Source: Cryptomeria japonica (Eukaryota > Streptophyta > Pinopsida > Cupressales > Cupressaceae). Taken from it: a DNA stretch of 64,000 bases. The stretch lies in the NCBI RefSeq assembly GCF_030272615.1, contig NC_081406.1:113119783-113183782 (forward strand), given 5' to 3'. The translations under genes were made by a program, and so were the position numbers. Positions 46,186-57,090 of this stretch are shown piece after piece. The notes beneath the pieces are model-generated. The model saw only the letters and a program-made list of their open reading frames with translations. It had not been told where the DNA came from and did no database searches. The first letter of the stretch is position 1, and each line of letters begins with the position of its first letter.

Positions 46186-49100
46186 GATTCAAACCCCCAC
46201 GGCCATCTTCATGGGTCTCTTGGGCTTAGTTCTCCTCTTTCACCTACACACACAGAAAAAAAAAAAAAAAAGAGAAAGAGATAAACAAGCAGCCCTAACC
46301 CTAGATAGGATTAGTGTATTAAGAAAAATAAATCAACCCTAGATAGGGTTTGTAATAAAATAATAATAAAATGAAAGGAGGGGGGATTCTTTTAAAAATT
46401 GAAAAATAATTTCCCTCCCATTTATCTATAGTCAATATTGACTAGGGTAAAATTAGTTCTTAATATAGACATTTTAGGGATTATAATTGAAATTGGGGAT
46501 TAATTTTTATATAGCAATATTATTCTCATAATTGATTAAAATTTTATTAACAAGGTTTATTAATGAGAATTTTATATAGTTAGTTTTCATATTTAATTAA
46601 ATATGGATCTTTGGGTTAAATTTCTTTTGGGGAATATATTAATGGAATTTATTAAATGTATAATGTAAAAATTTAACTTATGAGGTCATTGTTGGCCAAA
46701 TATTTAATAGTTGAGATTTAAATATCTAAGGGGATTTAAATTTGACTTTAATATAAAATAGATTAATTAGTCTAATATTATATTTGATTTGGGATAACTC
46801 TATTAGTTTAATTTAAAAGCATATTTGCGTTTGCTCAATTAATTATTTAAATATAAGTTAACATTATTTTTATTCAGTCTTGAGTATTTTAATACTATTG
46901 AGATAATTAATATCTCTTGATTTATTTATTGGAGAAATTTTAATTAGATAAAATTAACTAATTTAGTTTAATTAATTAATTAAGTTGTGACAACCCTTTT
47001 TGGGAATAATTAGTCTACTCTAGATTAACGCTGTAATGACAGAGTTGAATTAAATCAACTTAGTAAACCATTCTATTTAACCCAAAGTTAACCTTTAGTT
47101 AATACACAACTTATTTATTCCATTTTAAATGTAGACTGTTTAATGTATTTATTTATTTTTTTTAAAAATAAAATTTATTGTTCCGTTTTTGCCCAAAAGT
47201 TTGGGCATGACACTTACTCTGCCGATGAGATACCTTTTCTGCTACACTGACTCACTCCTCTACTGCTCTCAACTACAACCTTGTTGCCAGTAAACTCTAC
47301 CAGTACACCTATCCTCTTTTTCTTCTTTGCTAGATCTCCTCCTCACTCTCTGCACTTTACCGATACTATACTCTGTCAATTCTCTGTTTGCCTTCTCTGC
47401 AACTCTCTTCACTTCTTCTCTGCCGGTGTAACCACTATCGGTTATGCTCTGCTACCGATTAAACACTTCAACCTGGTTCACCCTCACTATCACTCTCTTC
47501 TGAAATGCTCGTTGAGCACTTGGCTTATTTTCTCTCACATGTAGAAGTAATACACTTCACAGCAGCACAATATCCTTCTCTTCAACAGTAGCACCAAAAA
47601 CAACCCTATCTTTTTCTTGCATATTTATAGCCTAGGTTTTCTGTCAAAAGATAATTAAAATTTTAGGCAATGAGGGTTTCCTCACCTTCCTCCAGGTAAA
47701 CCAAATCCAATCAGATCCTATCTGATCTAATCTTTCAAACTGCCAGCTATAGAACCCTGCCATTAACATGCCTTCCAGATCACGCCTTCCATCTCTGGCG
47801 ATATTCGTTTTACTCTATCAGCTGGTCTCTTGGTCAATCACCAAGATTTGGTTTTGTTGTTTCCTTCATCCACCTCGATCTCCTCAATCACTCTTAGTTA
47901 GCTCATAGTTGTCCTCCAAACCTCAAGCCTCAAACCCCTGCAATAACCCTGCAACATGTCCTGTGACTTTTGGGATCTATCATTAATGTTGACCAACTTA
48001 GCAGCTACCTTGTCAGTGTACATTCCTCCTATCGTTGCATGTAGATTCACCACCTTGACTCCATGTGGCATCCATGTCAACCAAATTCTAGCTTGGATCA
48101 TCATGTCAGTTTAGATAGGGTCACCGACCAAACACTTTATCAGTTCCTCTTCTTTGTCAATTTACTAACCCTGTCGGTTAAACCCTCAAGCCAGTCTGTC
48201 ATCCACCTTGCACTCAACTTCTCTTTTAGTGGATAGCTCAATCAGTCAGCACACTTGCTAACCTACCTTATGTACTACATTAATAGATGAGGAGTCATCT
48301 GCATCTTTACCTTATTCATATTACTGGTGAATATTCATACTAGTAAACCCCTCCTGATGACATCATGTCATCAACGTTCAACTAACTCCTTCTTCAGTTA
48401 GCCCATTCTCTTCTGACTGAATCAATTCAACCTTGTCTTCTCCTTGATCAACTCTGACCATATCACAACCATTTTATCAAGGTGAGAAACACATCACTCT
48501 TCATGTATACTGACATCTAAATCATGCCTTCTCTTTTGATTAGCGTGTAATCCTAATTGCATGCACTTAAGGCCTTCCTTTTTCTCATCAAAGGATTTGG
48601 TGTTAGCACACTCATTGTTAGTCATCTCTTCATATGGTGACTGCATCTTCAACTGATGGGAGTGGGGGTCCTACTGATCTACATCCTCACGGTATCCTAA
48701 TGACCTGTTCATCCTTCTCCTCCTATGTTGAGGTGATTTTGGTAGCATACCGCTTCTTCATCACTAAGAAACCACTAAAGCACCTTGCCCATCCTGCTTG
48801 TACCCTGGGCATCATCTTGTCAGTTGTCAGCCGCTCACTTGGTTGATCTAACTTCCTTATGTCAACACATCATGTAATGGTGGACGTCCTTTCCTTACTA
48901 GTGATATACTACATCGGTAACCTTCTCTGCTCATTCACAAAAGCCAGACACTAACTTGTGTTCCAGTAATCTCTATCTTACCTTACCGGTGTTCAGAAAC
49001 ACACCGATATATCAAAGATATCTTATTACTGGTGGACATCCTTTCCTTACTAGTGATATAATACACTGGTAACCTTCTCTCCTCATTCACACAATCTAGA

Positions 49101-49269
49101 CACTAACTTGTGCTCCAATAATCTTTGTCTTACCTTATCGGTGTTCAGCAACACACTGAGATATCAAAGATATCTCATTCTGCCTTGTACTCCTCCTTGA
49201 CAGTGTTGCATATACATCACTCATACCGGTAGACATCCCATACCGATTGACATCAATGACAACATATAA

Positions 49270-49322
<53 letters not shown>
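49270..49322. repeat. (CA)n microsatellite
   Basis: About 25 CA units directly beyond the right end of element E. Apparent Cys/Val-rich frames are artefacts. Confidence 0.95.
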
Positions 49323-49324
<2 letters not shown>

Positions 49325-49331
49325 ATTGATT

Positions 49332-49733
49332 ATAACATTAAGTGATAGAAATAAGTTTCAGATGGTAAAAAATAAAATAATAAGTATCTAGAGAGTGACA
49401 GGAAGAGAAAAGTAAAAAAACACAATAAACACTCAAATGACAAAATCTCTAGGAAGCCAAACTAACATAAAATATGCTTAGTTGATGCATGAATTTGATC
49501 AACAAACCAGAACTATAATGTTATAATAAATTATATATATATATAATAACATTAAGTGATAGCAATAAGTTTGGGATGGTAAAAAATTAAAACAATAAGT
49601 ATCTACAGAGTGATAGGAAGAGAAAAGTAAAAAAACACAATAAACACTTAAATGACAGAATCTCTAGGAAGCAAAAGAACTGAGATAAAATATGTTTAGT
49701 TGATGCATGAATTTAATCAACAAACCAAAACTA
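49332..49733. repeat. Tandem duplication of ~187 bp
   Basis: 49332-49516 and 49546-49733 are near-identical (ATAACATTAAGTGATAG ... CAACAAACCARAACTAT), separated by a 29-bp TA-rich spacer. No coding seen. Confidence 0.92.
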
Positions 49734-50273
49734 TTTTCTTTCAATGGATTATTTTATTTCTTACAACAAGAGGTGTAGTGGCTACAAATTAATAGTTTCA
49801 ATCTTAATAGCTTCCCTAGTAAAAAATTTCACCCAATGGAATGTGTATTGTCACGAAATATTTTCCCAATTTGCAAAGGTTTTAGAGGCCATCTTTACTG
49901 GCAACTTTGAACTCTTTTCTGCCAATTCCAAAAGCCTCTCTCTTTCCTTTGATTTTTATCTTCTATTTGTCCTAACCCTCATTCTCTGATTTGTTCCATT
50001 TCTTTTCCATCGTTCCCTAGTTTCTATAATTGTTGTTGAAACATGGGCCTAACACTAATAAGAGATTAGTCAAATGTAACAAATGAAATAACTGGAATAA
50101 AAGGTATAAAATGTCAACTTATGACTATAACATGTTGATTGAAAGAAAAGAACATGGTAAGAGTAGAGAAGGGTAAGAAATGAGAAAAACTTCAAGCATC
50201 TTCATGCAAACACCCAAACCTAAACAAGGAAAACACAAAAAATAAATAAAAAATTGTCAATGCTCCTACATCA

Positions 50274-50284
50274 GTCTCCCCCTA
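50274..50284 (-). promoter_or_regulatory. Polypurine tract of the chromovirus
   Basis: GTCTCCCCCTA on plus reads TAGGGGGAGAC on minus, right before the LTR tip TGATGTAGG at 50273. Confidence 0.75.
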
Positions 50285-50296
50285 GAACAAATAGAT

Positions 50297-51600
50297 TCAT
50301 GATCTCCTACTCATGAGGTCTTCAACAAAATGACCTAATGCTGAGATCTCAGGTTTAGTTAACCAAGAAGCATCCTCCAAAGGATGATTCCTCCACTTCA
50401 CTAGATACTTGAAGTACTCTCTCCAGTGGGTCTTCTTCAATAGTTGTTTCTCTAGAATGCATTCAATTTCCAATGGAGATACTTTAACCACTTGATGATC
50501 CTCATTGGAATGCAATTATAACTTTTCTATACCTTCCTCTTAAACTCCTTTGTAAGGATACAAATCTACAACATTAAAAATATTTGAAAGACCCATGCCT
50601 AAAGGAAGGGCAATCTCACATGCATTAGCAAAAAAATTCCAGAGGATTTTGCAAGGACCATTTTTTTTTCATTTTCAATTTTGTGTGTTCACCCATAAGA
50701 AATATTTCTTTCCTAAGGTGAGACAAAAAAATATCTCCCTCCTAAAAAATGAACTTATCTTCACTTCTTATCAACACACTTTTTATATTTCTAATTGATT
50801 CCTTCAATGTTCCTCTTAACCTCTTCATGAAGGTAAAAAATGACTTTGGAAAAGCCTTCTCCATTTGCACTTCTTCTTTCCATATCAACAATATTTGTGA
50901 GTTTGAAGATACCCCTTGGATGCATGCCATAAATAACATAAAATAGGCTAAAACCTGTACTCCTATTTTGATAATCATTATAAGAAAACTAAGCCTGTTC
51001 TAAAGCCATATCCCAATTTCTAGGTGTATTCCAACAAGACATTTTAACATATCACCAAGAATTCTATCCACAACTTCAATTTGGCCATCCATTTGGGAAT
51101 CATAGGGTAGTAAAACTTAGATGTGTACCCAAATTATTCCAAAGAGTTCTCCAAAATTTCCTTACAAACTTAGTGTCTCTATCAGATATTATGCTTCTTG
51201 GAATACCATGTAATCTCACTACATCTTTGAAAAACAAATTAGAAATATTAGTGGCATCACAAGTCCTCTTACAATGAATGAAATGGATCATTTTTTAGAA
51301 TCTATCAACAACTAAAAATATAGAACCTTTGCCTCTTTGAGTCCTATGCAAACCCATCACAAAATCCATACTTACAGAATCCCATGGTCTTAATGGAATT
51401 GGTAATGGTTGATACAAACTATATTTTGACTCCTTCCTTTTGCATGTTGATAAACTCCACATCTCTCCACATACTTATTTATACTATATCCTTGTCCAAT
51501 AATAGTGTGTACTTAGTTGTATATAGGTTTAATCTTGTACAAAACATCCTTCTAGGCTACCATAATGCTTCTCCTTCAAGAGATTATCTCTCATTGAGTC
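50297..51600 (-). pseudogene. Chromovirus integrase with chromodomain
   Basis: Order: YVERCGVYQHAKGRSQN (zinc-binding CxxC region, second Cys lost), the region before the core, MIHFIHCKRTCDATNISNLF, VVRLHGIPRSIISDRDTKFV (catalytic Asp), and after a frame change DSQMDGQIEVVDRILGDML (catalytic Glu). Then HLRKEIFLMGEHTKLKMKKK, the conserved sequence after the integrase core, and finally the chromodomain YFKYLVKWRNHPLEDASWL. Chromodomains target such elements to modified chromatin (established for the clade). Several frameshifts and stops make this copy inactive. Confidence 0.88.
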
Positions 51601-51659
51601 TCTAAGTATGCACAATTTATTACCTTTGAATAACAAGTCTTCCTGTAGCATAAATTTAT

Positions 51660-51880
51660 CTATGGTCCTTTATCTCTATTGATAGGACTACTACAAGCCT
51701 CATATGCATCATCCACGTATAAATCCTTCAAACTATCAAATCTGAAATTGTTAGCCTGAATCTCATGTAACAAGGGACTTATTCTACTCAATGCATGAAC
51801 AACTTTATTTGTTTTCCCACTCTTACTCTTCAACACAAAATCAAAACTTTGAAGATAGTCCACCCATTTTGCATGCCTCT
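51660..51880 (-). pseudogene. Chromovirus RNase H C-terminal fragment
   Basis: RHAKWVDYLQSFDFVLKSKS then GKTNKVVHALSR is the end of the gypsy RNase H (usually NKVADALSR; the conserved Asp is His here). The frame is cut on its upstream side exactly where LTR X begins. Confidence 0.88.
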
Positions 51881-52862
51881 TGTATGTGGGAAAAGTGAGT
51901 CAATAGAACTCAATATATGAAAAACGGAGCTCTATGGAGCCTTGCTCACACACACAGGGCTTCTTGGTGCAAGCTATGGAGTTATGAAGTATAACTCAGC
52001 TTCCCAAGGTGGGTCCCATGGTTCTCTATCTTACAATGTCCCTCAAACCAATGTTTTTTCTCTCAGATCACTGAGCAAAATGGTTTAGGGATGGAAAATG
52101 CAAGAACGAGGGATGCTTTGATGGATTTTAGTATGAGATGCATCCTAAGCTATGCATGATTCTAGAAATGCAATAAACTAGCTATAAGATGAAAAGATTA
52201 GTATGAATACTATCCTAACATGATATATTTAGTATATGATTGAGCTAAATGATAAAGAAAGTATTCTAAACATGCATATTTAGACTAATTTCTAGTTAAA
52301 AGAGAGGCTAAATGATGAGCATAAAAATGATATATGAAAGCTTGAATGTATTTGAGCATAAGTGTGATACTACAAACCTGGATGATTCAAAATGGAGGAA
52401 TGAAAGCTCTATTTATAGCAAAAAATAGGGCAATGGATGGCCAAGATTGAAAGATTCAATCAAGGGTTTAGTTTGAAAGCTGGGGATCCATGTTTGTAAT
52501 TTGCACCAATGAAATGGTGACAAGTGTCAACATAGGGTTGGGTTGAGAGAAGGGGTTGGAGGCATTAAATGCCTAAGAAGATGTTATGGTTATCTAGAAG
52601 GTAAGGGTCTAGCCTAAATTAGGCTTACCTAATGGATTAAGAGTTAATCCAAGGATAAACCTTTGTGCAAATGATTAAGAGATAATCATGGTCAAAGCAT
52701 TAAATGCTTGATGAGACCCTTGGGTTGGATAAAGGTTGAGTTAAAACAAATGATTTAACCATGTAAGAGGGTTTGAGTTAACCATTAATGGTTATTGAAG
52801 ACTTTGGGGAATTAAGTGGTTGAAGGTTTGAAGCCTTTAATGGTTATCAAAGACTTTGAGGA
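51881..52862 (-). repeat. 3' LTR of X, truncated
   Basis: Matches 62669-63651 at roughly 95-97% by eye. The minus-strand LTR end is CCCACATACA, abutting the chromovirus RNase H. The match stops at 52862; a 51-bp unit (AAGTGGTTGAAGGTTTGAAG ... GTTATC) is then duplicated, followed by unrelated sequence. Confidence 0.85.
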
Positions 52863-52899
52863 TTTAAGTGGTTGAAGGTTTGAAGCCTTTAATGGTTAT

Positions 52900-54239
52900 C
52901 TTGTTCTTGTCGTCTTGTGATCAATTTAGTCTTGTTCTTGAAATGAGATACAATTCAACTTTTGACAAGCAAAGAATACAAGATATTTCAACTTGGACTC
53001 AAGATAATCATGCTCATTCACAAATTTCTTATGGTCGGCAAGGACATTAGGTACTTGAGAGGTAGACTCATTATGGGATTCAAGGAGAATACATAGATGC
53101 TTGACCCCACGGGCTCCCCTCCACGGCACTCACTTCTCAGGACAGCCAAGCATCAGTCCCCATGGAAATCTCCCCATGGCGAACTTAGTATCTCTTCCAA
53201 GTATCCGAACTTGTCCTTCTCAAGCAACTAGAAGGGTTTTTTGGCCTCTAAAAACAAGGTGTTTAGTTAGGATTTCTGTTAAGTGTTACTCCTTGATGTC
53301 ACACAAGTGTGATTGAGACATTAAGCCCATCAAGATACCAAAAAAATGTAGTCGCACAAGCATGATTTAGACCAAGAGGCCCTACTTAGATGTTGATATG
53401 AGAAAGAGTTCAAGGGTCATCACTTCCCAAGTAACTACAATTCCCACGTAACCCTTTCTTCAAAGCTTTTGCTCATTAGGTATTTTTTTATAGTGAGATA
53501 GAATGCCAAGGTATTCTAGCCGTACTCACTTTGGGTCATTCCCTTCTCATGATTATCACTTTCTTGCAACAACAAAGTGGTCGGGAAGGCAAGCCCTCTA
53601 AAGGAGACACACAATCAAAGACACGAGCATGGTATCGAAGATCTGGATTTCTGATCACCCTAAGAAGGATGAGAGCATACTCTCCTACTCCAATGTCAAG
53701 CTCAACAATCAAAGCAAAAACATGTTCATTCCAACCTATTTAGAAAACCACTAGGTGCCTAAAAATTAATTACAAACACCAAGTTTAGTTGTTTCTCCAA
53801 GGCAACCTGCAAAAACCCAAGGTAGAAGTTTGAGGTGTTTATTCTTTGACTATCGATTTTGCATAACACATGTTAGTAGTTTCATTTTTTGTTTTTTCCA
53901 TACGTATGCCAAGATGCTGCACAGATAATTAGTACCAAAAACCAAAACACAGAAAACAAAATGCAAAAACAAAACAAATTTCAATTAAAACACTACATTT
54001 TAAACTCTGTTCTGGACTTTACACAGGCGCAGAAGTCATGACACAGGCGCAGAATGTCTTCAACACAGGCGCAAGTTGCTTGACACAGGCACAGGTTGTC
54101 TCACACAAGCGCAAAAGTCTCTAGAAAGCCCCGCACTGCCCTATTTTTGGGTTTTTTGACCTGCAAATCAACTCAAAAGCACTCAAAAACATAGTAAAGG
54201 GGTTAGATGGTTAGTGTTCACATCAGGTTCACCAATTAA
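52900..54239 (-). other. Leader (5' untranslated region) of element Y
   Basis: Follows the Y LTR on the minus strand and contains no significant coding. Parts resemble the leader of X in order and wording: GGAAGGCAAGCCCTCTAAAG (53587) versus AGAAGGCAGGCCTGCTAAAG (61691), and TCTGGATTTCTGATCACCC (53643) versus TCTGGATTTTTGATCACCC (61750). The primer region at the LTR edge reads TTAATTGGTGAACCTGATG on the minus strand. Confidence 0.65.
54014..54113 (-). repeat. Word array in the Y leader (CACAGGCGCAGAA-like)
   Basis: Five to six copies of ACACAGGCGCAGAA and near variants (ACACAGGCGCAAGTT, ACACAGGCACAGGTT, ACACAAGCGCAAAAG), about 20-23 bases apart. On the sense strand the word is TGCGCCTGTGT. 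It lies 120-225 nt downstream of the LTR. Confidence 0.85.
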
Positions 54240-54670
54240 TGTAGCATAGGAAATAGGAAATCATCACAAAACATATCAAAAACTAATCATTAGCTCAATC
54301 ATGAAAGCTTAAACGTAATGATATATCCTAATTACATCCAATAGAGACATAAAGATAAAACATTCAAAAGTAAATACTATGCAAACCATATGCAGATCTG
54401 AATGCTTCCTTCATGCGGCTCCATTGTTCTTCTTTCCTCTTCAAATAGTTTGGTTGTGGATCTCACCTACAAGTGCACATACATGATTGAAAGCAAGTAG
54501 GTAAGAAAATTGCTCAAAAGTACTTGAAGCGTGATTGATTAGAAATTCAATAATCTGATTCGGGATTTGATTGAAGAAATTCATCGAATTTATAGATAAA
54601 TTGGAGAAATGATCAAATTAGCATGATAGTGATTCAAATGGAAATTCAAATCAAGAATAGCAAAATTATG

Positions 54671-54765
54671 ACAAGTGTATGACAAATTGCTATGCAAGGA
54701 TTTATGACAATTTATGACAAATTGCTATGCAAAGATTTATGACAATTTATGACAAATTGCTATGT
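54671..54765. repeat. ~39-bp tandem repeat, about 2.5-3 copies
   Basis: Unit ATGACAAATTGCTATGCAA plus GGATTTATGACAATTT, inside LTR Y. Confidence 0.85.
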
Positions 54766-55319
54766 CATTCCCATGAATTTAGGAGAGAAATATGAGGAAA
54801 TTGAAATTAAGAATTTAGAAAATTAGAAAAATAGAAAAAGAGGAATTAAGAAAAATAGGAAATTAAGAAATTGATAAAAATTAGGAAATTAGAAAATTGA
54901 GAAATGAGGAAATTTAGGAATTAGTGAATTAATTAATACTTTTTCATTTATTAATTAATTCACAAAGAGGGAAAATTGATGAAAGACTAGGAAATTAGGT
55001 AAATTAATTAATAATTTATCATTTATTAATTAATTCACAAAAAGAGGAATAATTAGCCAATTAAATGAACATTTAATTGTGACAAGAAGACTTAGGATAA
55101 ATAAATAATTTATTAATCCTAGAAGGGGAAATGACAAACAAGGTTAAATGATTAAATCATGAAACCTTAGAAGATGAATTAGGCCTTGATGAAAGATAAT
55201 TGACTCAATCATGATTCTGATTAACAAAGGACCAATGTGATAAATGATTTGATTGATAAAATGCACCAATTGACGAGGAACAATGACTAATTGATCCAAA
55301 TTGACATAATTGAAAAGAA

Positions 55320-55556
55320 CGATGATTGATGACAAAATAGATTGCAAAATGACAATATTGAAAATGACCACGATTGATGACAAATCGATCGCAAAATGAC
55401 AAGATCGAACATGACAACGACCAATGACAAATCGATCGTTAAACGACAAGATTGAAAATGATAAGGATTGATGATAAATCGATCGCCAGATGACAAGATT
55501 GATAAGAGGACAACGATCGATGACAAATCTATCGCAAGATTGACAGGAGGACAAAA
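55320..55556. repeat. ~49-bp tandem repeat, five degenerate copies
   Basis: Unit pattern CGATTGATGACAAATCGATC then GCAAAATGACAAGATTGAAA and ATGACAA. The ATCGATCG core varies between copies. Overlapping minus-strand frames (Ser/Ile-rich) are by-products of the repeat. Confidence 0.85.
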
Positions 55557-55836
55557 CCCTAATTAGGATTGACAATTTCCAAAATAATGAAAAATGAGCA
55601 TGCACATTGATGCAATAAGATAAGATCGATTAAAATCATGACTAGAGATTGTTGTCGACAAGACCAAATTCGAGAGTGAGATAAATGAAGAATGCAGAAG
55701 AAGGATTTGATGCTCGCAAATGATAAAAACCAAGTGCGTGACATAGGAGAAATGTTAATGCGACGCAAAAACCTAAAATGAGGCAATGCGCAAATGTTAA
55801 AGTATGATCCCGCAAGCGTTGACCATTTTTAGGTGT

Positions 55837-57090
55837 CTACACATGGATTTCAGGTTCATCCCAGTCGACAAGGTCAGGAAAGACAAGTGGTAAGGAATCG
55901 TTAGGTGGATCAAGTTTGGCTACTGTGAGTGTGAGGACAAAGTTTTCATCATGAGTGTTCTTAGTTTTAAAGAAGTCCAGGATTTCATCGAGGTCTTCGA
56001 TGGTATTATCTTCCACATAGACTTGTTCATAATGTTTTTGTTCACTTTCCTCGGTGTCATAGATATTCTGCGGTCCAAATTCAAGAGGTCTATCTCTTGC
56101 GTTATGTTCTTCTTGGGAAAGAGATATAGAATCAGTATCATTAGGGATATCTATAGTAGCATTGGAGCAGGTACCCCATTCATATTCATTGGAATCAGTT
56201 TCCGAGGCATCATCCCAGATTCTATCAGTGCTGTAAACTGGTATGTTGTATGGTGAAAACAAATCTTTGATGATAGATACCATTTTGATCATTTTTGTTG
56301 ATTCTGTGTCAGATCCATCTTCGATTTTCTGTATTTGTTCATAGACTGTGCTTCCTCGGGGAGGAATAATGGTATCTAGAGATGATTTTATTGTTTCTTG
56401 AGATATTAGTGTTTGAATATGAGCTACTACTACAGATATGGCCTTTTTGTGTTTTAGAAGCTTTTCCTGATGTAACTTCTGATCTTGACGTTCCCGTGCC
56501 TTGCAGATTGTTTCTGCTGATTCAAAGAGTGCTTTCTGCCAGGATTCTTCTTTGTACTTCGTCTTTACTTTCCATTGAGGTTTTATAGCTAGGTGGGGTG
56601 GCCTTTTTAGTAGGAAAGTGAGCTCACAACCCACTCCTGCTTTATTTCTATTGGGTTGTGAAGAAAGATTTATAGGTTCAGTGACTCCTTCCTTGCGTTT
56701 CCCAATAGGTCCTTTACCGTCACATCCCATTTGCTGCATGATTAAGTATCCTTTTCCATATAGGTGTGTAGGTAGAACAATATCCAAGGTAGCTGCTCTA
56801 TTATCTTCTTTCTCATCTTTGTATAACCAGCTAAGAATATCCTTATCTTCTGATTCATGTGCCAAAGTGCCCAATTGGATGAAGGTACCATCAAATTTGG
56901 TGATGGGCTGAGTGACCAGATGTGTCGATGTAGTAGGCAATCCATGAGATCTAGGTGATGTTGGCAATTTGGCTAAACATGAGGGCTCCAAAGAGTATTC
57001 TCCTATACCTTGGTCTTTGATTTGCATTTTCTGTTTGAAGTCTCCCCATAAGGAGTTGGATTTTGATGTTTGTTGATCTGATGTTGAAGA
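55837..57090 (-). pseudogene. X polyprotein: G-patch region after protease
   Basis: Same frame as gag-protease, separated only by the stop at 57091. The G-patch-like block is LYGKGYLIMQQMGCDGKGPIGK then RKEGVTEPI, about residues 111-140 of the open part. A comparable Gly-rich motif follows protease in some gypsy/Tat-type elements and D-type retroviruses, where it binds nucleic acid. Downstream is an acidic linker ending LPLVFPDLVDWDEPEIHV, where the family normally leads to RT. The stop codon lies within the first bases of LTR Y, so pol has been lost at this junction. Confidence 0.75.

Larger units (their letters stand above)
44775..47212 (-). mobile_element. Gypsy-type solo LTR, 2.4 kb, inside the E 5' LTR
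   Basis: Flanked by CTTAC at 44770-44774 and 47213-47217. On the minus strand it starts TGTCATGCCCAAACTTTTGG, a typical gypsy LTR opening, and ends near GGGTAGGGCCTCACT; two bases lie between the expected CA end and the target copy. No coding is found in 2.4 kb. It contains a long palindrome, a GC-rich minisatellite and an AT-rich distal part (46380-47160). Confidence 0.7.
24427..49264 (-). mobile_element. Copia element E with ~2.5-kb LTRs, hosting element A and a gypsy-type LTR
   Basis: Minus-strand order: 5' LTR (49264 to 44317, with a 2.4-kb insertion), Met-type primer site, gag with coiled coil (44243 to about 42700), a deletion removing protease to RNase H, a 3' internal remnant (42240-41816), a rearranged junction, and the 3' LTR (41414 to 24427, with element A inside). 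Possible target copies are TATAC (24422-24426) and TATAA (49265-49269). The deleted length and nested elements explain the 24.8-kb span. Confidence 0.75.
44317..49264 (-). repeat. 5' LTR of E (about 2.5 kb without its insertion)
   Basis: From TGTTAGACACAATG to CATCAATGACAACA, aligning with 24427-26337 plus 40952-41414. The foreign segment 44775-47212 is absent from the other LTR, whose intact site reads ATCTTACTCTG near 24893. It contains a second copy of the 68-codon frame (47898-48104) and the empty site for element A near 48667. Confidence 0.85.
49737..51880 (-). mobile_element. Ty3/gypsy chromovirus remnant
   Basis: Minus-strand order: RNase H end (51880-51660), integrase zinc region and core (51600-51020), integrase C-terminal part with chromodomain (50850-50297), polypurine tract (50284-50274) and a 3' LTR beginning TGATGTAGGAGCATTGAC at 50273. 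The LTR's far end is not defined; it may reach about 49737. Gag, protease and RT are missing because LTR X begins at 51881. Confidence 0.85.
54240..55841 (-). repeat. LTR of element Y (1,602 bp)
   Basis: Minus-strand tips TGTAGACACCTAAAAATGG and CCTATGCTACA. It is followed by a gypsy-type primer region and leader, so it acts as a 5' LTR. It contains five ~49-bp units with ATCGATCG words (55320-55556), three ~39-bp units (54671-54765), and an A-rich part (54780-55060). Confidence 0.75.

Noticed and set aside
46250-46276. A-run followed by AG words as a poly(A) tail of a LINE or processed gene
   Set aside because: It lies within the gypsy-type LTR with no upstream coding and no target copies around it.
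55144-55605. Minus-strand 153-codon Ser/Ile/Cys-rich frame
   Set aside because: It arises from the 49-bp tandem units of LTR Y, and three overlapping frames look alike.
56382-56911. Plus-strand hydrophobic frames opposite the G-patch region
   Set aside because: They are antisense to a long polyprotein frame with recognisable blocks.
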